Below are positions 50,460-58,800 of a DNA stretch of 64,000 nucleotides, piece by piece. The position numbers and the translations under genes are program-made. The first letter of the stretch is position 1, and every line of letters starts with the position of its first letter. The notes under the pieces were generated by a model. It was not told the DNA's origin. It made no database searches and saw nothing but the letters and a program-made list of their open reading frames with translations. This DNA comes from Flavobacterium panacis (GTDB taxonomy: Bacteria; Bacteroidota; Bacteroidia; Flavobacteriales; Flavobacteriaceae): contig NZ_JANKMS010000011.1 in assembly GCF_024649945.1 (NCBI RefSeq), positions 1 through 64,000 on the forward strand, in the 5' to 3' direction.

Positions 50460-50732
50460 ATGAAAAATTTATTTAAGAAAAAGGCACAACATAAAAGCAC
50501 CGCACAATATAGTGCCAGGTTTTTAGCCAATCGGTTTCCGTCCGGTCGTAACGGTAAGGTCGTTTACATACGTCCCGAATACCACGAAAGATTGCTCCGT
50601 ATTGTACAAGTAACAAGGGAGGAAAAAACAACGCTCTACTCATACATTGACAATATTCTTGAACACCACTTCAAGGAGTTCGGGGAAGATATTACAGATT
50701 ATTTCAACGACCATTTTAAACCCATTTTGTAG
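50460..50732 (+). CDS. DUF3408 protein 3
   Basis: 90 residues from the ATG at 50460 (the frame is open from a TTG at 50454). Basic start (MKNLFKKKAQHKSTAQ) and DUF3408 core VVYIRPEYHERLLRIVQVTR, TLYSYIDNILEHHFKEFGED, ending HFKPIL like protein 2. It has 11 bp of spacing before and 2 bp after, so it is tightly packed with traD. The three paralogs probably arose by tandem duplication. Confidence 0.8.
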   Translation: MKNLFKKKAQHKSTAQYSARFLANRFPSGRNGKVVYIRPEYHERLLRIVQVTREEKTTLYSYIDNILEHHFKEFGEDITDYFNDHFKPIL

Positions 50733-50734
50733 CT

Positions 50735-51370
50735 ATGGAAATAGTAATTGTGATATGCCTACTGATAGTCATTGTCCTGCTATTGCAGGATAAGATTGTC
50801 ATTCATAAAAGGTCGAAACAAGAACCTCCGCAGAAGAAAGCCAATCCGAACCTGCCCGATATTATGGGGCAACCAAAACCCGTAGAACGCCTTTCAGTGC
50901 CAAACACTGCCAATGAACGCCAAATTCAGGAACCGGAGATAAACCCTGCTAATTTAGACATTGAATACGACGAAAATGAAAGCGTAGGTATTCAAATTCC
51001 GCAGGAAGAGCTGGACGAAGTTTTCAGAAATATACCTGATTTGGAAGAAGAGGAAGAAGAATGGAACAGGTACGGAATATCCGGTGGCGATGACGGTTTT
51101 GCCCAAGGGGTTACCTTTGAAGAACTAAGCTCCGTGGGGGTGTTGCTCCAAAAAGAAGAATTGGAACCAGCCCAAAAGGAAACAGCGATAGCAATAGTTC
51201 AAAAAATACAGGGAACCGAATTATTCAGCCTATTGGAAAATTCTATGGAAGATGCTTCCCGAAGAATAGCCGAGCTTTTGGATAGTACCCTTTCATCTGA
51301 AACGGAAGCCGGTTCTTCCACTTTGCGGAAAAGTGATTTGAGTGATTTTGACATTGGGGAGTTTGTGTAA
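50735..51370 (+). CDS. TraD-like conjugation protein with membrane anchor
   Basis: 211 residues. One N-terminal membrane helix (MEIVIVICLLIVIVLLLQD) is followed by a Lys/Pro-rich and then very acidic soluble part (EEEEEEW-type stretch near 105). It has no catalytic motif. Its position after the DUF3408 genes matches traD of CTnDOT-type elements, though this is unrelated to the F-plasmid coupling protein of that name. The coding sequence contains a complete phased 10-bp repeat (50888-50927). It ends at a strong terminator, after which metal genes on the opposite strand interrupt the tra operon. Confidence 0.7.
   Translation: MEIVIVICLLIVIVLLLQDKIVIHKRSKQEPPQKKANPNLPDIMGQPKPVERLSVPNTANERQIQEPEINPANLDIEYDENESVGIQIPQEELDEVFRNIPDLEEEEEEWNRYGISGGDDGFAQGVTFEELSSVGVLLQKEELEPAQKETAIAIVQKIQGTELFSLLENSMEDASRRIAELLDSTLSSETEAGSSTLRKSDLSDFDIGEFV
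50888..50927 (+). repeat. Phased 10-bp repeat inside traD
   Basis: Units at 50888, 50898, 50908 and 50918, the first CGCCTTTCAG. Units 2-4 nearly match 48510-48539. This is the only copy within a coding region; it encodes RLSVPNTANERQ. Confidence 0.6.
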
Positions 51371-51389
51371 AAAAATAGAAGATTTTAAA

Positions 51390-51424
51390 TGAGCCTGAAA
51401 TTTAGTTTTTCAGGCTCAATTTTT
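51390..51424. terminator. Bidirectional terminator after traD
   Basis: Perfect arms TGAGCCTGAAA (51390-51400) and TTTCAGGCTCA (51408-51418), followed by T6 on the plus strand and preceded by AT-rich sequence for the convergent CDF gene. Confidence 0.85.
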
Positions 51425-51430
51425 TCTCAC

Positions 51431-52225
51431 TCATTTCGCCAACTTCAATATTCTGTATGCCCCCCTTGCCACAACTAAGAATACAATAGCTCCGATAATC
51501 AAATCGGGATAGCTTGAATTGAGCCAATGAACCAAAAGCCCTGCAACGATAACACCCGAATTGATAATAACATCGTTTGATGTAAAAATCATAGTTGCCT
51601 GTATGTGGGCTTCTTTGCTTTTGTTCTTTTGCAACAGGTAAAGACAAAATATATTTGCCATTAGTGCCAAAACAGAAACGATAATCATAGTTTGAAAATC
51701 GGGCATTTTTTCAAAGCCTAAAAAACGCCTGATAACTTCAACAAAACCAATAACAGCCAATAGGATTTGAAAGTACCCTGCAAATTTGGCGATGTTGTTT
51801 TTCCTTGCTATTGTTCCACCCACAGCGAATAAAGCCAAAGCATAAACGATACTGTCCGCAAGCATATCCAAACTATCAGCTACCAAACCCATTGAATTGG
51901 AAAAAATGCCAAACACCATTTCCAATCCAAAGAAAACGAAATTAATAATCAGTACAGTCCAAAGTAGTTTCCGTTGGTTATTATTTGTATCTGTTTCAAA
52001 AATTGCATTGCTTTCTTCAGTTGAAATCAATGTAGTATTCAGGTTTAGTGTTCCCAAAGCCGTTAAAATCGGGTCGGGATTTCCATTGTGATAAACGTTC
52101 AGCTTTCTGTTTGGAATATCAAACTCTAATGATTTTACCGTATCAAAGTTTTGCAGTTTCATACGGATTAACTGCTCCTCACTTGGGCAATCCATTTTTG
52201 TAATATTGAATATTGTTTTGTTCAT
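51431..52225 (-). CDS. CDF-type cation transporter with N-terminal CPSEE domain
   Basis: 264 residues. The first ~75 residues form a small HMA-like domain starting ITKMDCPSEEQLIRMKLQNF. Then come six membrane helices with the CDF motifs ADSLDMLADSI in helix 2 and FTSNDVIINSG in helix 5. The cytosolic C-terminal domain of CDF proteins is absent; the sequence ends ARGAYRILKLAK. It starts 3 bp after the TonB receptor gene stops, so they are one operon: outer-membrane uptake plus inner-membrane transport of a metal, or metal removal. Confidence 0.8.
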   Translation of the reverse strand: MNKTIFNITKMDCPSEEQLIRMKLQNFDTVKSLEFDIPNRKLNVYHNGNPDPILTALGTLNLNTTLISTEESNAIFETDTNNNQRKLLWTVLIINFVFFGLEMVFGIFSNSMGLVADSLDMLADSIVYALALFAVGGTIARKNNIAKFAGYFQILLAVIGFVEVIRRFLGFEKMPDFQTMIIVSVLALMANIFCLYLLQKNKSKEAHIQATMIFTSNDVIINSGVIVAGLLVHWLNSSYPDLIIGAIVFLVVARGAYRILKLAK

Positions 52226-52228
52226 CTT

Positions 52229-54400
52229 TTAAAGTTTAAATTTTATTCCTCCGTTAATTACAAATCCGTCCAATGGTGCATAAATATCTTTAAAAACAGG
52301 GTTGGTTATAGTACCTGTATAAATGTTATCAAAACGTGTCTGTCTTGTATCAAGGAAGTTTTCAAAGTTGATATATAAAGAAAATCTTTCCCAAATCTTT
52401 TCAGCCATAAAGCCACATGTCCAATAATCGTTTCCTATTGTTCCGTCATTGAGCTTTTGCGGACTGAAATAATAGGCTTCTAAACCAATCTTCCATTTAT
52501 CCTCAATTTCATACATCAGTACAGAGTTAATACGGTGTTTTGGGGTTAATGGATTTTCGGTAGTTGTTCCGTTTTCAATCAATCGGGTATCGGTAAAGGT
52601 GTAGCCCAGAAACAGTTTCAAATCATCATATCCTATTTTTACGTTGGTTTCTGTTCCTTTAGTATGTATGTAGCCCGATGAATTGATGAACTGATAAAGA
52701 TTAGCAGATGGATTTTGAAGCAACAAAGGATTATCCAGATAAGTATAAAAAAACAATTGGTTTATGCTGAATGTCCAATCATCGCCTATATTAGTACGGT
52801 AGTTGATGTCTGCATTTGCTCCGTAGCTCCTTTCTAATTTATTGGTTTTATCGTTAATAGGCATTACGTTTTGATATTGTATGCGTTCGCTTTCTTCGGT
52901 AAAAATGGTTGGTGTTTTGTAGCCAAATCCGCCCCCGACACGTGAAGTCAATCCATTTGCAATCTTAAACAATGCCGATACTCTTGGCAAAAAAACAGCT
53001 CCATAATCAATCACATAATCCGTCCTTAAACCTGCTTCCAATTGAAGCCAATCGGTAGCCTTAAAAGAATTTTGAACGAAAGCCCCGAATGTGGTATGAG
53101 TATAATCCCTCAACGGAAATGCAGTAATCTGTTTTTCTTTAAAATTATCAGTCCAAATATTAACGCCTGTTACCCATTCCGATTTTTCTTTGCTGTGCGT
53201 ATAGCTTGCTTCCGTAAAAGTAGCGGTCTGCGTTCCCTCAAATTCGTAATTCGGAATAGCCGTATTGCGGTTAAAATAACTTACGCTGTTTTTGAATTGT
53301 ACAAAACTGTTTTCGTTTACAGTATGGTCAAAAACAAATTGAGTGGAATAACGCTGTGTTTTGTTTTCTTCAAAATATTGATGGGTGTTATCTCCTTTGC
53401 CTTTGATGTAGAGCATATCGCCACCCAAACGGTTTTCAATGGTGGTATTGATACCAAAGTTCATTTTTGTTTTATCATTGAAGTAAACAAATAATTTAGG
53501 GTTCAGTACATACCTTTCAAATTGGGGAATGGCAGAAAGCCCGATTTGTGCAGGGTCGTAAGCTCCGTTGCGATTGTGCGAAGCAAATATTGTCGTTCCG
53601 ATTTTCTTAAACTTCTGTCCGTAAAAACCGTTGATGTCTAAACCTCTGCCCGATGTTCCGTTTAAATGAAAGCGTAAATCCCTTTCTTCCGTTGGTGTTT
53701 TGGAAATCAGATTGACCAGACCTGCTATTGCTCCACCACCATACAGCGTGGAAGTTGAACCTTTGATAACTTCCACCTGCTTTAAGTCAAGGGGTGGGAT
53801 TTGCAACAAACCTAACCCACTTGAAGCACCCGAATAAATCGGGAAACCGTCTTTTAAGATTTGCGTATATCGTCCGTCAAGCCCTTGAATACGAATACTT
53901 GCGTTGGCACTTGTGGGCGATGTGGTTTGTACATGAATACCTGTACTCTCACTCAAAAGCATACGAATATCCCCTGCTTTCATATTGCCTTTTTCGTCCA
54001 ATTCTTCACCTCCGATAAATTCAATTCTTGTAGGGATATTTTGGATAGTTCTTGTACTTCTTGTTGATGAAATAACGATTTCTTCCAAATCTTCCGATTG
54101 TTCAGAAAGTAGGATTTCAATCGGGGTTGTATCTTTTAACGGAAAATTAAAGCTGTCGGTACGTTGGGCAAAACCAACATAACTAAATTGAATTTCCTGC
54201 AAACCGTTTGGAATACCTGTTAATATGATTTGTCCGTTTTCATCTGAAGTTGTTGCGATTGTAGTTCCCGTAACCTGTGCGGTTACGCCCATTAAAAGCT
54301 CTTTTTTTTCACTGTCTTTAATTACAGCTTTGAACGTATTTTGTGCATATACACAAAGGTTTAGTGCCATAAAAAATGACACAATAAGTATTTTTTTCAT
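52229..54400 (-). CDS. TonB-dependent receptor
   Basis: 723 residues from the ATG at 54400, chosen because it starts a signal peptide (MKKILIVSFFMALNLCVYAQ); the frame is open to 54451. A carboxypeptidase-like domain (~20-110) is followed by a plug (GEELDEKGNMKAGDIRMLLS, QVEVIKGSTSTLYGGGAIAG) and a 22-strand barrel. The plug resembles siderophore/metal receptors. It comes with a CDF transporter and a DUF6660 protein, a set that recurs in Bacteroidota metal islands. Ligand unknown. Confidence 0.85.
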   Translation of the reverse strand: MKKILIVSFFMALNLCVYAQNTFKAVIKDSEKKELLMGVTAQVTGTTIATTSDENGQIILTGIPNGLQEIQFSYVGFAQRTDSFNFPLKDTTPIEILLSEQSEDLEEIVISSTRSTRTIQNIPTRIEFIGGEELDEKGNMKAGDIRMLLSESTGIHVQTTSPTSANASIRIQGLDGRYTQILKDGFPIYSGASSGLGLLQIPPLDLKQVEVIKGSTSTLYGGGAIAGLVNLISKTPTEERDLRFHLNGTSGRGLDINGFYGQKFKKIGTTIFASHNRNGAYDPAQIGLSAIPQFERYVLNPKLFVYFNDKTKMNFGINTTIENRLGGDMLYIKGKGDNTHQYFEENKTQRYSTQFVFDHTVNENSFVQFKNSVSYFNRNTAIPNYEFEGTQTATFTEASYTHSKEKSEWVTGVNIWTDNFKEKQITAFPLRDYTHTTFGAFVQNSFKATDWLQLEAGLRTDYVIDYGAVFLPRVSALFKIANGLTSRVGGGFGYKTPTIFTEESERIQYQNVMPINDKTNKLERSYGANADINYRTNIGDDWTFSINQLFFYTYLDNPLLLQNPSANLYQFINSSGYIHTKGTETNVKIGYDDLKLFLGYTFTDTRLIENGTTTENPLTPKHRINSVLMYEIEDKWKIGLEAYYFSPQKLNDGTIGNDYWTCGFMAEKIWERFSLYINFENFLDTRQTRFDNIYTGTITNPVFKDIYAPLDGFVINGGIKFKL

Positions 54401-54436
54401 TGTAAAAATGATGCTTAATATGAATAAATGGATTAT

Positions 54437-54478
54437 AGCGGTGCTAAGCACCGCAGGAAATAAACTGTGCTGAAAGCA
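54437..54478 (-). promoter_or_regulatory. Two hairpins before the TonB receptor gene
   Basis: GCGGTGCT-A-AGCACCGC (54437-54453, perfect palindrome around one base) and GTGCT-GAA-AGCAC (54466-54478). They share GTGCT/AGCAC words, so one regulator could bind both, or they form leader hairpins. Confidence 0.45.
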
Positions 54479-54485
54479 CTAGATA

Positions 54486-54797
54486 TTAAACAAGCTGTGG
54501 GGGATGCCAAACGGAAAAGGGAAAATCAGAAACAGGCGGTGTTGGCATTGTTCCTAATTTTCTTTGCGGTTCTTTTACTGAATGTGTAACCGAAAAATGA
54601 AAAGTAATTAAAACAAATCCCGTACAGGTATTACAGCTAAAAAATGGCGAACAACAACCCTTATTGCAATCTTGGTCTTCCTGTCCGTTTTGTCCTTGCT
54701 CGGTTGTATGCTCCTGCATACATTTATCCTCAATAAAAGTCGGTACTGCTGATAACAGCAATACATAAACGGCTAATATTAAAGATATAAATTTCAT
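54486..54797 (-). CDS. DUF6660-type small Cys-rich protein
   Basis: 103 residues from the ATG at 54797 (the frame is open to 54887). A signal peptide (MKFISLILAVYVLLLSAVP) is followed by Cys-rich segments (EDKCMQE, CNKGCCSPFFSCNTC) and a hydrophobic strand FVLITFHFSV. It matches small proteins found next to TonB receptors and metal exporters in Bacteroidota. Metal binding is likely from the Cys but unproven. It is the first gene of the minus-strand insert, 85 bp before the receptor. Confidence 0.7.
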   Translation of the reverse strand: MKFISLILAVYVLLLSAVPTFIEDKCMQEHTTEQGQNGQEDQDCNKGCCSPFFSCNTCTGFVLITFHFSVTHSVKEPQRKLGTMPTPPVSDFPFSVWHPPQLV

Positions 54798-54861
54798 TTT
54801 GCGAAGATAGTAAATAAACATTGTCCAATAAATATATATCCTCTTTTTTTCATCTCTATAA

Positions 54862-54901
54862 CGCCACCCACCGCCAAACAATTCCACTGACTGCCACTTT
54901 C
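54862..54901 (+). promoter_or_regulatory. Phased 10-bp repeat upstream of traE
   Basis: Units at 54862, 54872, 54882 and 54892 (CGCC, CGCC, TTCC, TGCC). The last unit with TTATA equals the copy before mobC. It points toward traE (start 54987). ACACCTTTG at 54924-54932 is a possible -7 element. Confidence 0.6.
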
Positions 54902-54986
54902 TTATAACGCTCTAATTTCTGAAACACCTTTGTCCCGAAAGCCCGCAAGGTGCGGGATAACAATAACAAATTAATGTGTTTCAGTT

Positions 54987-55292
54987 ATGGAAAAACAGAG
55001 AAAAAAAGTTTTGCTGGCAGCCGTGGCTATGCTGTCAGGAATTGGTGCTTTCGCACAGGGAAACGGTACAGCAGGTATCAACGAGGCTACCCAAATGGTA
55101 ACGTCTTATTTCGACCCCGCAACCCAATTAATCTACGCCATAGGTGCAGTAGTCGGGTTAATCGGAGGCGTTAAGGTGTACAACAAATTCAGTTCGGGCG
55201 ACCCCGATACATCCAAAACTGCGGCAAGCTGGTTTGGTGCGTGTATCTTTTTAATCGTGGCAGCTACCATCCTGCGTTCATTCTTCCTTTAA
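54987..55292 (+). CDS. traE: TraE, DUF4134 pilin-like protein
   Basis: 101 residues: signal peptide (LLAAVAMLSGIGAFAQ), then two hydrophobic helices separated by KVYNKFSSGDPDTSKTAASW. This is the VirB2-like layout of DUF4134/TraE of CTnDOT-type mating systems. First gene of the second half of the tra operon, with the phased repeat about 90 bp upstream. It is separated from traD by the metal insert. Confidence 0.9.
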   Translation: MEKQRKKVLLAAVAMLSGIGAFAQGNGTAGINEATQMVTSYFDPATQLIYAIGAVVGLIGGVKVYNKFSSGDPDTSKTAASWFGACIFLIVAATILRSFFL

Positions 55293-55303
55293 TCCTTTGC
55301 TTT

Positions 55304-55636
55304 ATGAACAATTACAACATAAACAAAGGCATCGGGAGAACGGTGGAATTTAAAGGTTTGAAAGCGCAATACCTTTTCATCTTCGCTGGCGGACTACTCG
55401 GTACGCTCATCTTCGTGATGATACTGTATATGGCAGGCGTAAACTCTTACATCTGCCTGTTTCTCGGAGCAGGCAGTGCTTCGCTGATTGTGTGGCAGAC
55501 CTTTTCGCTGAACAGGAAATATGGTGAACACGGATTAATGAAAATAGCTGCTAATAAAAGGCATCCCCGCTACATCATCTGCCGCAAGCCTATACACCGC
55601 TATTTAAAATTCACTCCTAAATCGAATGTCCTATGA
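55304..55636 (+). CDS. traF: TraF, DUF4133 protein
   Basis: 110 residues from the ATG at 55304 (the frame is open from 55241, overlapping traE, which is unlikely). Two adjacent membrane helices (YLFIFAGGLLGTLIFVMILY, YICLFLGAGSASLIVWQ) are flanked by basic ends. This is the VirB3-like layout of DUF4133. Its stop overlaps the traG start by ATGA, so translation is coupled. Confidence 0.9.
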   Translation: MNNYNINKGIGRTVEFKGLKAQYLFIFAGGLLGTLIFVMILYMAGVNSYICLFLGAGSASLIVWQTFSLNRKYGEHGLMKIAANKRHPRYIICRKPIHRYLKFTPKSNVL

Positions 55637-58137
55637 GAAACGTTGCAAAAACTACAACGCTGGAAAACAAATTTCCGTTGTTGGCAGTAGAAAACAACTG
55701 TATTCTTTCCAAAGATGCAGATATTACCGCTTGCTTTGAAGTGCGTTTGCCGGAACTGTTTACGGTCGCTTCTGCGGAATATGAAGCCATTCATTCCGCT
55801 TGGCACAAGGCTATCAAGACCTTGCCTGATTTTACAGTTATTCACAAACAGGATTGGTATATTAAGGAAAGCTATGCGCCCAATTTGGCAATCGAAGACC
55901 AGAGCTTTTTATCGAAGTCTTACCAACGTCATTTTAATGAGCGACCGTTCCTAAACCATTACTGCTACCTCTTTTTAACTAAGACAACTAAAGAGCGTAT
56001 GAGTATGCAAAGTAATTTTTCATCGCTTTGCAAAGGTTCGCTGATGCCAAAGGAAATCAGGAACAAGGAAACGATACACCGCTTTATGGAAGCGGTGGCA
56101 CAGTTTGAACGTATCGTAAACGATAGCGGTTTCATAACCCTGAAACGTCTTACCGAAGATGACATTATCGGAACGGACGAAAAACAGGGATTATTGGAAC
56201 AGTACCTTACGCTATCAAGGGAAGCTGGAACACCGATGCAGGACATCGCTCTCGGAACGGAAGAAGTCCGTATCGGGAACAAAAGGTTGAGCCTGCACAC
56301 CTTGTCCGATACTGACGATTTACCCGGAACGGTATCGGCTGATACCCGTTTTGAAAAGCTATCTACCGACCGAAGTGATTGCCGTTTGTCATTCGCCGCA
56401 CCTGTGGGCTTGTTGTTAAACTGCAACCACATTTACAACCAATATTTGTTTTTGGATAACAGCGAAGCCAATCTACAAAAGTTTGAGAAGTCCGCAAGGA
56501 ATATGCACTCACTGGCTCGTTACAGCCGTGCCAACCAAATCAACAAAGAGTGGATAGAAAAGTACCTCAATGAAGCACATTCGTTTGGTCTATCTTCCGT
56601 AAGGGCACACTTCAACATTATGGCGTGGTCGGAAGACCCTACTGAACTGAAACAGTTGAAGAATGATTGCGGTAGTGCTTTGGCTTTAATGGAATGCAAG
56701 CCACGTCATAACACTACAGACGTAGCTACTTTGTATTGGGCAGGAATGCCGGGCAATGCTGGCGATTTTCCGAGTGAGGAAAGCTTTTACACGTTCATAG
56801 AGCCAGCTTTGTGCTTTTTTACAGAAGAAACCAATTACCATAATTCACCATCGCCATTCGGGATAAAAATGGCTGACCGATTAACGGGGAAGCCTATCCA
56901 TTTGGATATTTCAGATTTGCCGATGAAACGTGGAATTATTACCAATCGTAATAAGTTCATACTCGGCCCATCAGGTTCTGGTAAATCTTTCTTCACAAAC
57001 CATATGGTACGACAGTATTACGAACAAGGCGCTCACGTTTTGCTTGTTGACACTGGTAATTCTTATCAAGGATTATGCGAACTCATTAAAGGTAAAACCA
57101 AAGGCGAAGACGGTGTTTACTTCACCTATACCGAAGATAATCCGATTGCTTTTAATCCTTTCTATACCGATGATGGCGTGTTCGATATTGAGAAGCGTGA
57201 AAGCGTCAAGACTTTGATATTGACCCTTTGGAAACGTGATGATGAACCACCAACTCGCTCAGAAGAAGTAGCATTATCAAATGCTGTATCAGGCTATATC
57301 GAACGCATCAAACAAGAAGATGTTTACCCATCATTCAACGGCTTCTATGAGTATGTAAAAGGCGATTACCGAAAGGTACTCGAAGAAAAACAGGTAAGGG
57401 AGAAAGACTTTGACATTGCCAATTTCCTGAACGTACTCGAACCCTACTACAAAGGTGGTGAGTATGATTATCTGTTAAACTCTGATAAGCAGTTAGACTT
57501 GTTGAGTAAGCGTTTTATCGTATTTGAAATTGATGCGATTAAAGACCACAAAATCCTCTTTCCCATAGTTACCATTATCATTATGGAAGTCTTCATTAAC
57601 AAGATGCGTAGGCTGAAAGGTATTCGCAAACTCATCTTAATTGAAGAGGCTTGGAAAGCCATTGCCAAAGAAGGAATGGCAGAATACATCAAGTACCTCT
57701 TTAAGACTGTTCGCAAATTCTTCGGAGAAGCGATTGTCGTAACGCAAGAGGTCGATGATATTATCCAATCGCCCATCGTCAAAGAAAGTATCATCAATAA
57801 CTCTGACTGTAAAATCCTCTTAGATCAACGCAAGTATATGAACAAGTTCGATGATATACAGGCGATGTTGGGGCTTACAGATAAGGAAAAAGGGCAGGTA
57901 CTTTCTATCAATATGAACAACGATGCAAGCCGACTTTACAAAGAGGTTTGGATAGGCTTAGGTGGTACGCACTCGACAGTCTATGCCACCGAAGTTAGTT
58001 TGGAGGAATACCTTGCTTACACCACCGAAGAAACCGAAAAAATGGAAGTGATGCAGCTTGCTGCTGAACTGGACGGCAATGTAGAACTCGCCATCAAGCA
58101 TATCGCAATGCAAAGGCGTGACAAAATAAATCAATAA
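55633..58137 (+). CDS. traG: TraG, VirB4-like ATPase
   Basis: 834 residues, the energy-supplying ATPase of the mating channel. The N-terminal ~400 residues form the VirB4-type domain; then Walker A GPSGSGKS (445-452), Walker B LILIEEAWKAIA and the later LLDQRKY/NDASRLY motifs. It starts in an ATGA overlap with traF. From about 56900 on, the codons look somewhat more AT-rich by eye, which might mark a recombination tract; this was not measured. Confidence 0.95.
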   Translation: MRNVAKTTTLENKFPLLAVENNCILSKDADITACFEVRLPELFTVASAEYEAIHSAWHKAIKTLPDFTVIHKQDWYIKESYAPNLAIEDQSFLSKSYQRHFNERPFLNHYCYLFLTKTTKERMSMQSNFSSLCKGSLMPKEIRNKETIHRFMEAVAQFERIVNDSGFITLKRLTEDDIIGTDEKQGLLEQYLTLSREAGTPMQDIALGTEEVRIGNKRLSLHTLSDTDDLPGTVSADTRFEKLSTDRSDCRLSFAAPVGLLLNCNHIYNQYLFLDNSEANLQKFEKSARNMHSLARYSRANQINKEWIEKYLNEAHSFGLSSVRAHFNIMAWSEDPTELKQLKNDCGSALALMECKPRHNTTDVATLYWAGMPGNAGDFPSEESFYTFIEPALCFFTEETNYHNSPSPFGIKMADRLTGKPIHLDISDLPMKRGIITNRNKFILGPSGSGKSFFTNHMVRQYYEQGAHVLLVDTGNSYQGLCELIKGKTKGEDGVYFTYTEDNPIAFNPFYTDDGVFDIEKRESVKTLILTLWKRDDEPPTRSEEVALSNAVSGYIERIKQEDVYPSFNGFYEYVKGDYRKVLEEKQVREKDFDIANFLNVLEPYYKGGEYDYLLNSDKQLDLLSKRFIVFEIDAIKDHKILFPIVTIIIMEVFINKMRRLKGIRKLILIEEAWKAIAKEGMAEYIKYLFKTVRKFFGEAIVVTQEVDDIIQSPIVKESIINNSDCKILLDQRKYMNKFDDIQAMLGLTDKEKGQVLSINMNNDASRLYKEVWIGLGGTHSTVYATEVSLEEYLAYTTEETEKMEVMQLAAELDGNVELAIKHIAMQRRDKINQ

Positions 58138-58165
58138 TCAATTAACATTTTAAAATTTAGAAGCA

Positions 58166-58798
58166 ATGAAAAAAATCTTTTTTACAGTGTGTACGGCATT
58201 AATGCTCGCCGTAGCACCGTCAGCTAAAGCCCAATTTGTAGTAACTGACCCTGCAAATCTGGCATCAGGAATTATCAACAGTGCGAACGAAATCATACAG
58301 ACTTCTTCCACCGTGAGCAATGTGGTAAAGAACTTCAACGAAGTGAAGAAAGTGTACGACCAGGGCAAGGAATATTACGATAAGCTGAAAGCTATCAACA
58401 ACCTTGTGAAAGATGCCCGTAAAGTACAGCAAACCGTATTGTTGGTAGGCGATGTGTCCGAAATATATGTTCAGAACTTTGGAAAAATGATGAACGACCC
58501 CAATTTTACACCACAGGAATTGGTTGCAATCGGCAACGGTTATTCGGCACTGCTCAATGAAAGTACCGAACTGCTGAAAGAATTGAAGCAGATTATAACC
58601 TCGTCAAGTCTTTCCCTGAACGATAAAGAACGTATGGATGTAATTGACCGTGTGTACAAAGAAGTTAAGGATTACCACAGCCTTGTTCGCTACTACACGA
58701 ATAAGAACATTTCTGTAAGCTATCTAAGAGCGAAAAAGAAAAACGACGCACAGAGAGTGCTTGAACTCTACGGAACTTCTAACCAAAAATACTGGTAA
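58166..58798 (+). CDS. traI: TraI, DUF4141 protein
   Basis: 210 residues. A signal peptide (MLAVAPSAKAQF) is followed by a helical protein (NEIIQTSSTVSNVVKNFNEV, KKVYDQGKEYYDKLKAINNL). This is DUF4141/TraI of CTnDOT-type elements, probably a VirB5-like component of the periplasmic channel or pilus. It is not the F-plasmid relaxase that shares the name. It lies 28 bp after traG and 2 bp before traJ. Confidence 0.85.
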   Translation: MKKIFFTVCTALMLAVAPSAKAQFVVTDPANLASGIINSANEIIQTSSTVSNVVKNFNEVKKVYDQGKEYYDKLKAINNLVKDARKVQQTVLLVGDVSEIYVQNFGKMMNDPNFTPQELVAIGNGYSALLNESTELLKELKQIITSSSLSLNDKERMDVIDRVYKEVKDYHSLVRYYTNKNISVSYLRAKKKNDAQRVLELYGTSNQKYW

Positions 58799-58800
58799 AA

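Noticed and set aside
56900..58000. Mosaic recombination tract inside traG
   Set aside because: It looks more AT-rich by eye, but no count was made and the frame is intact.
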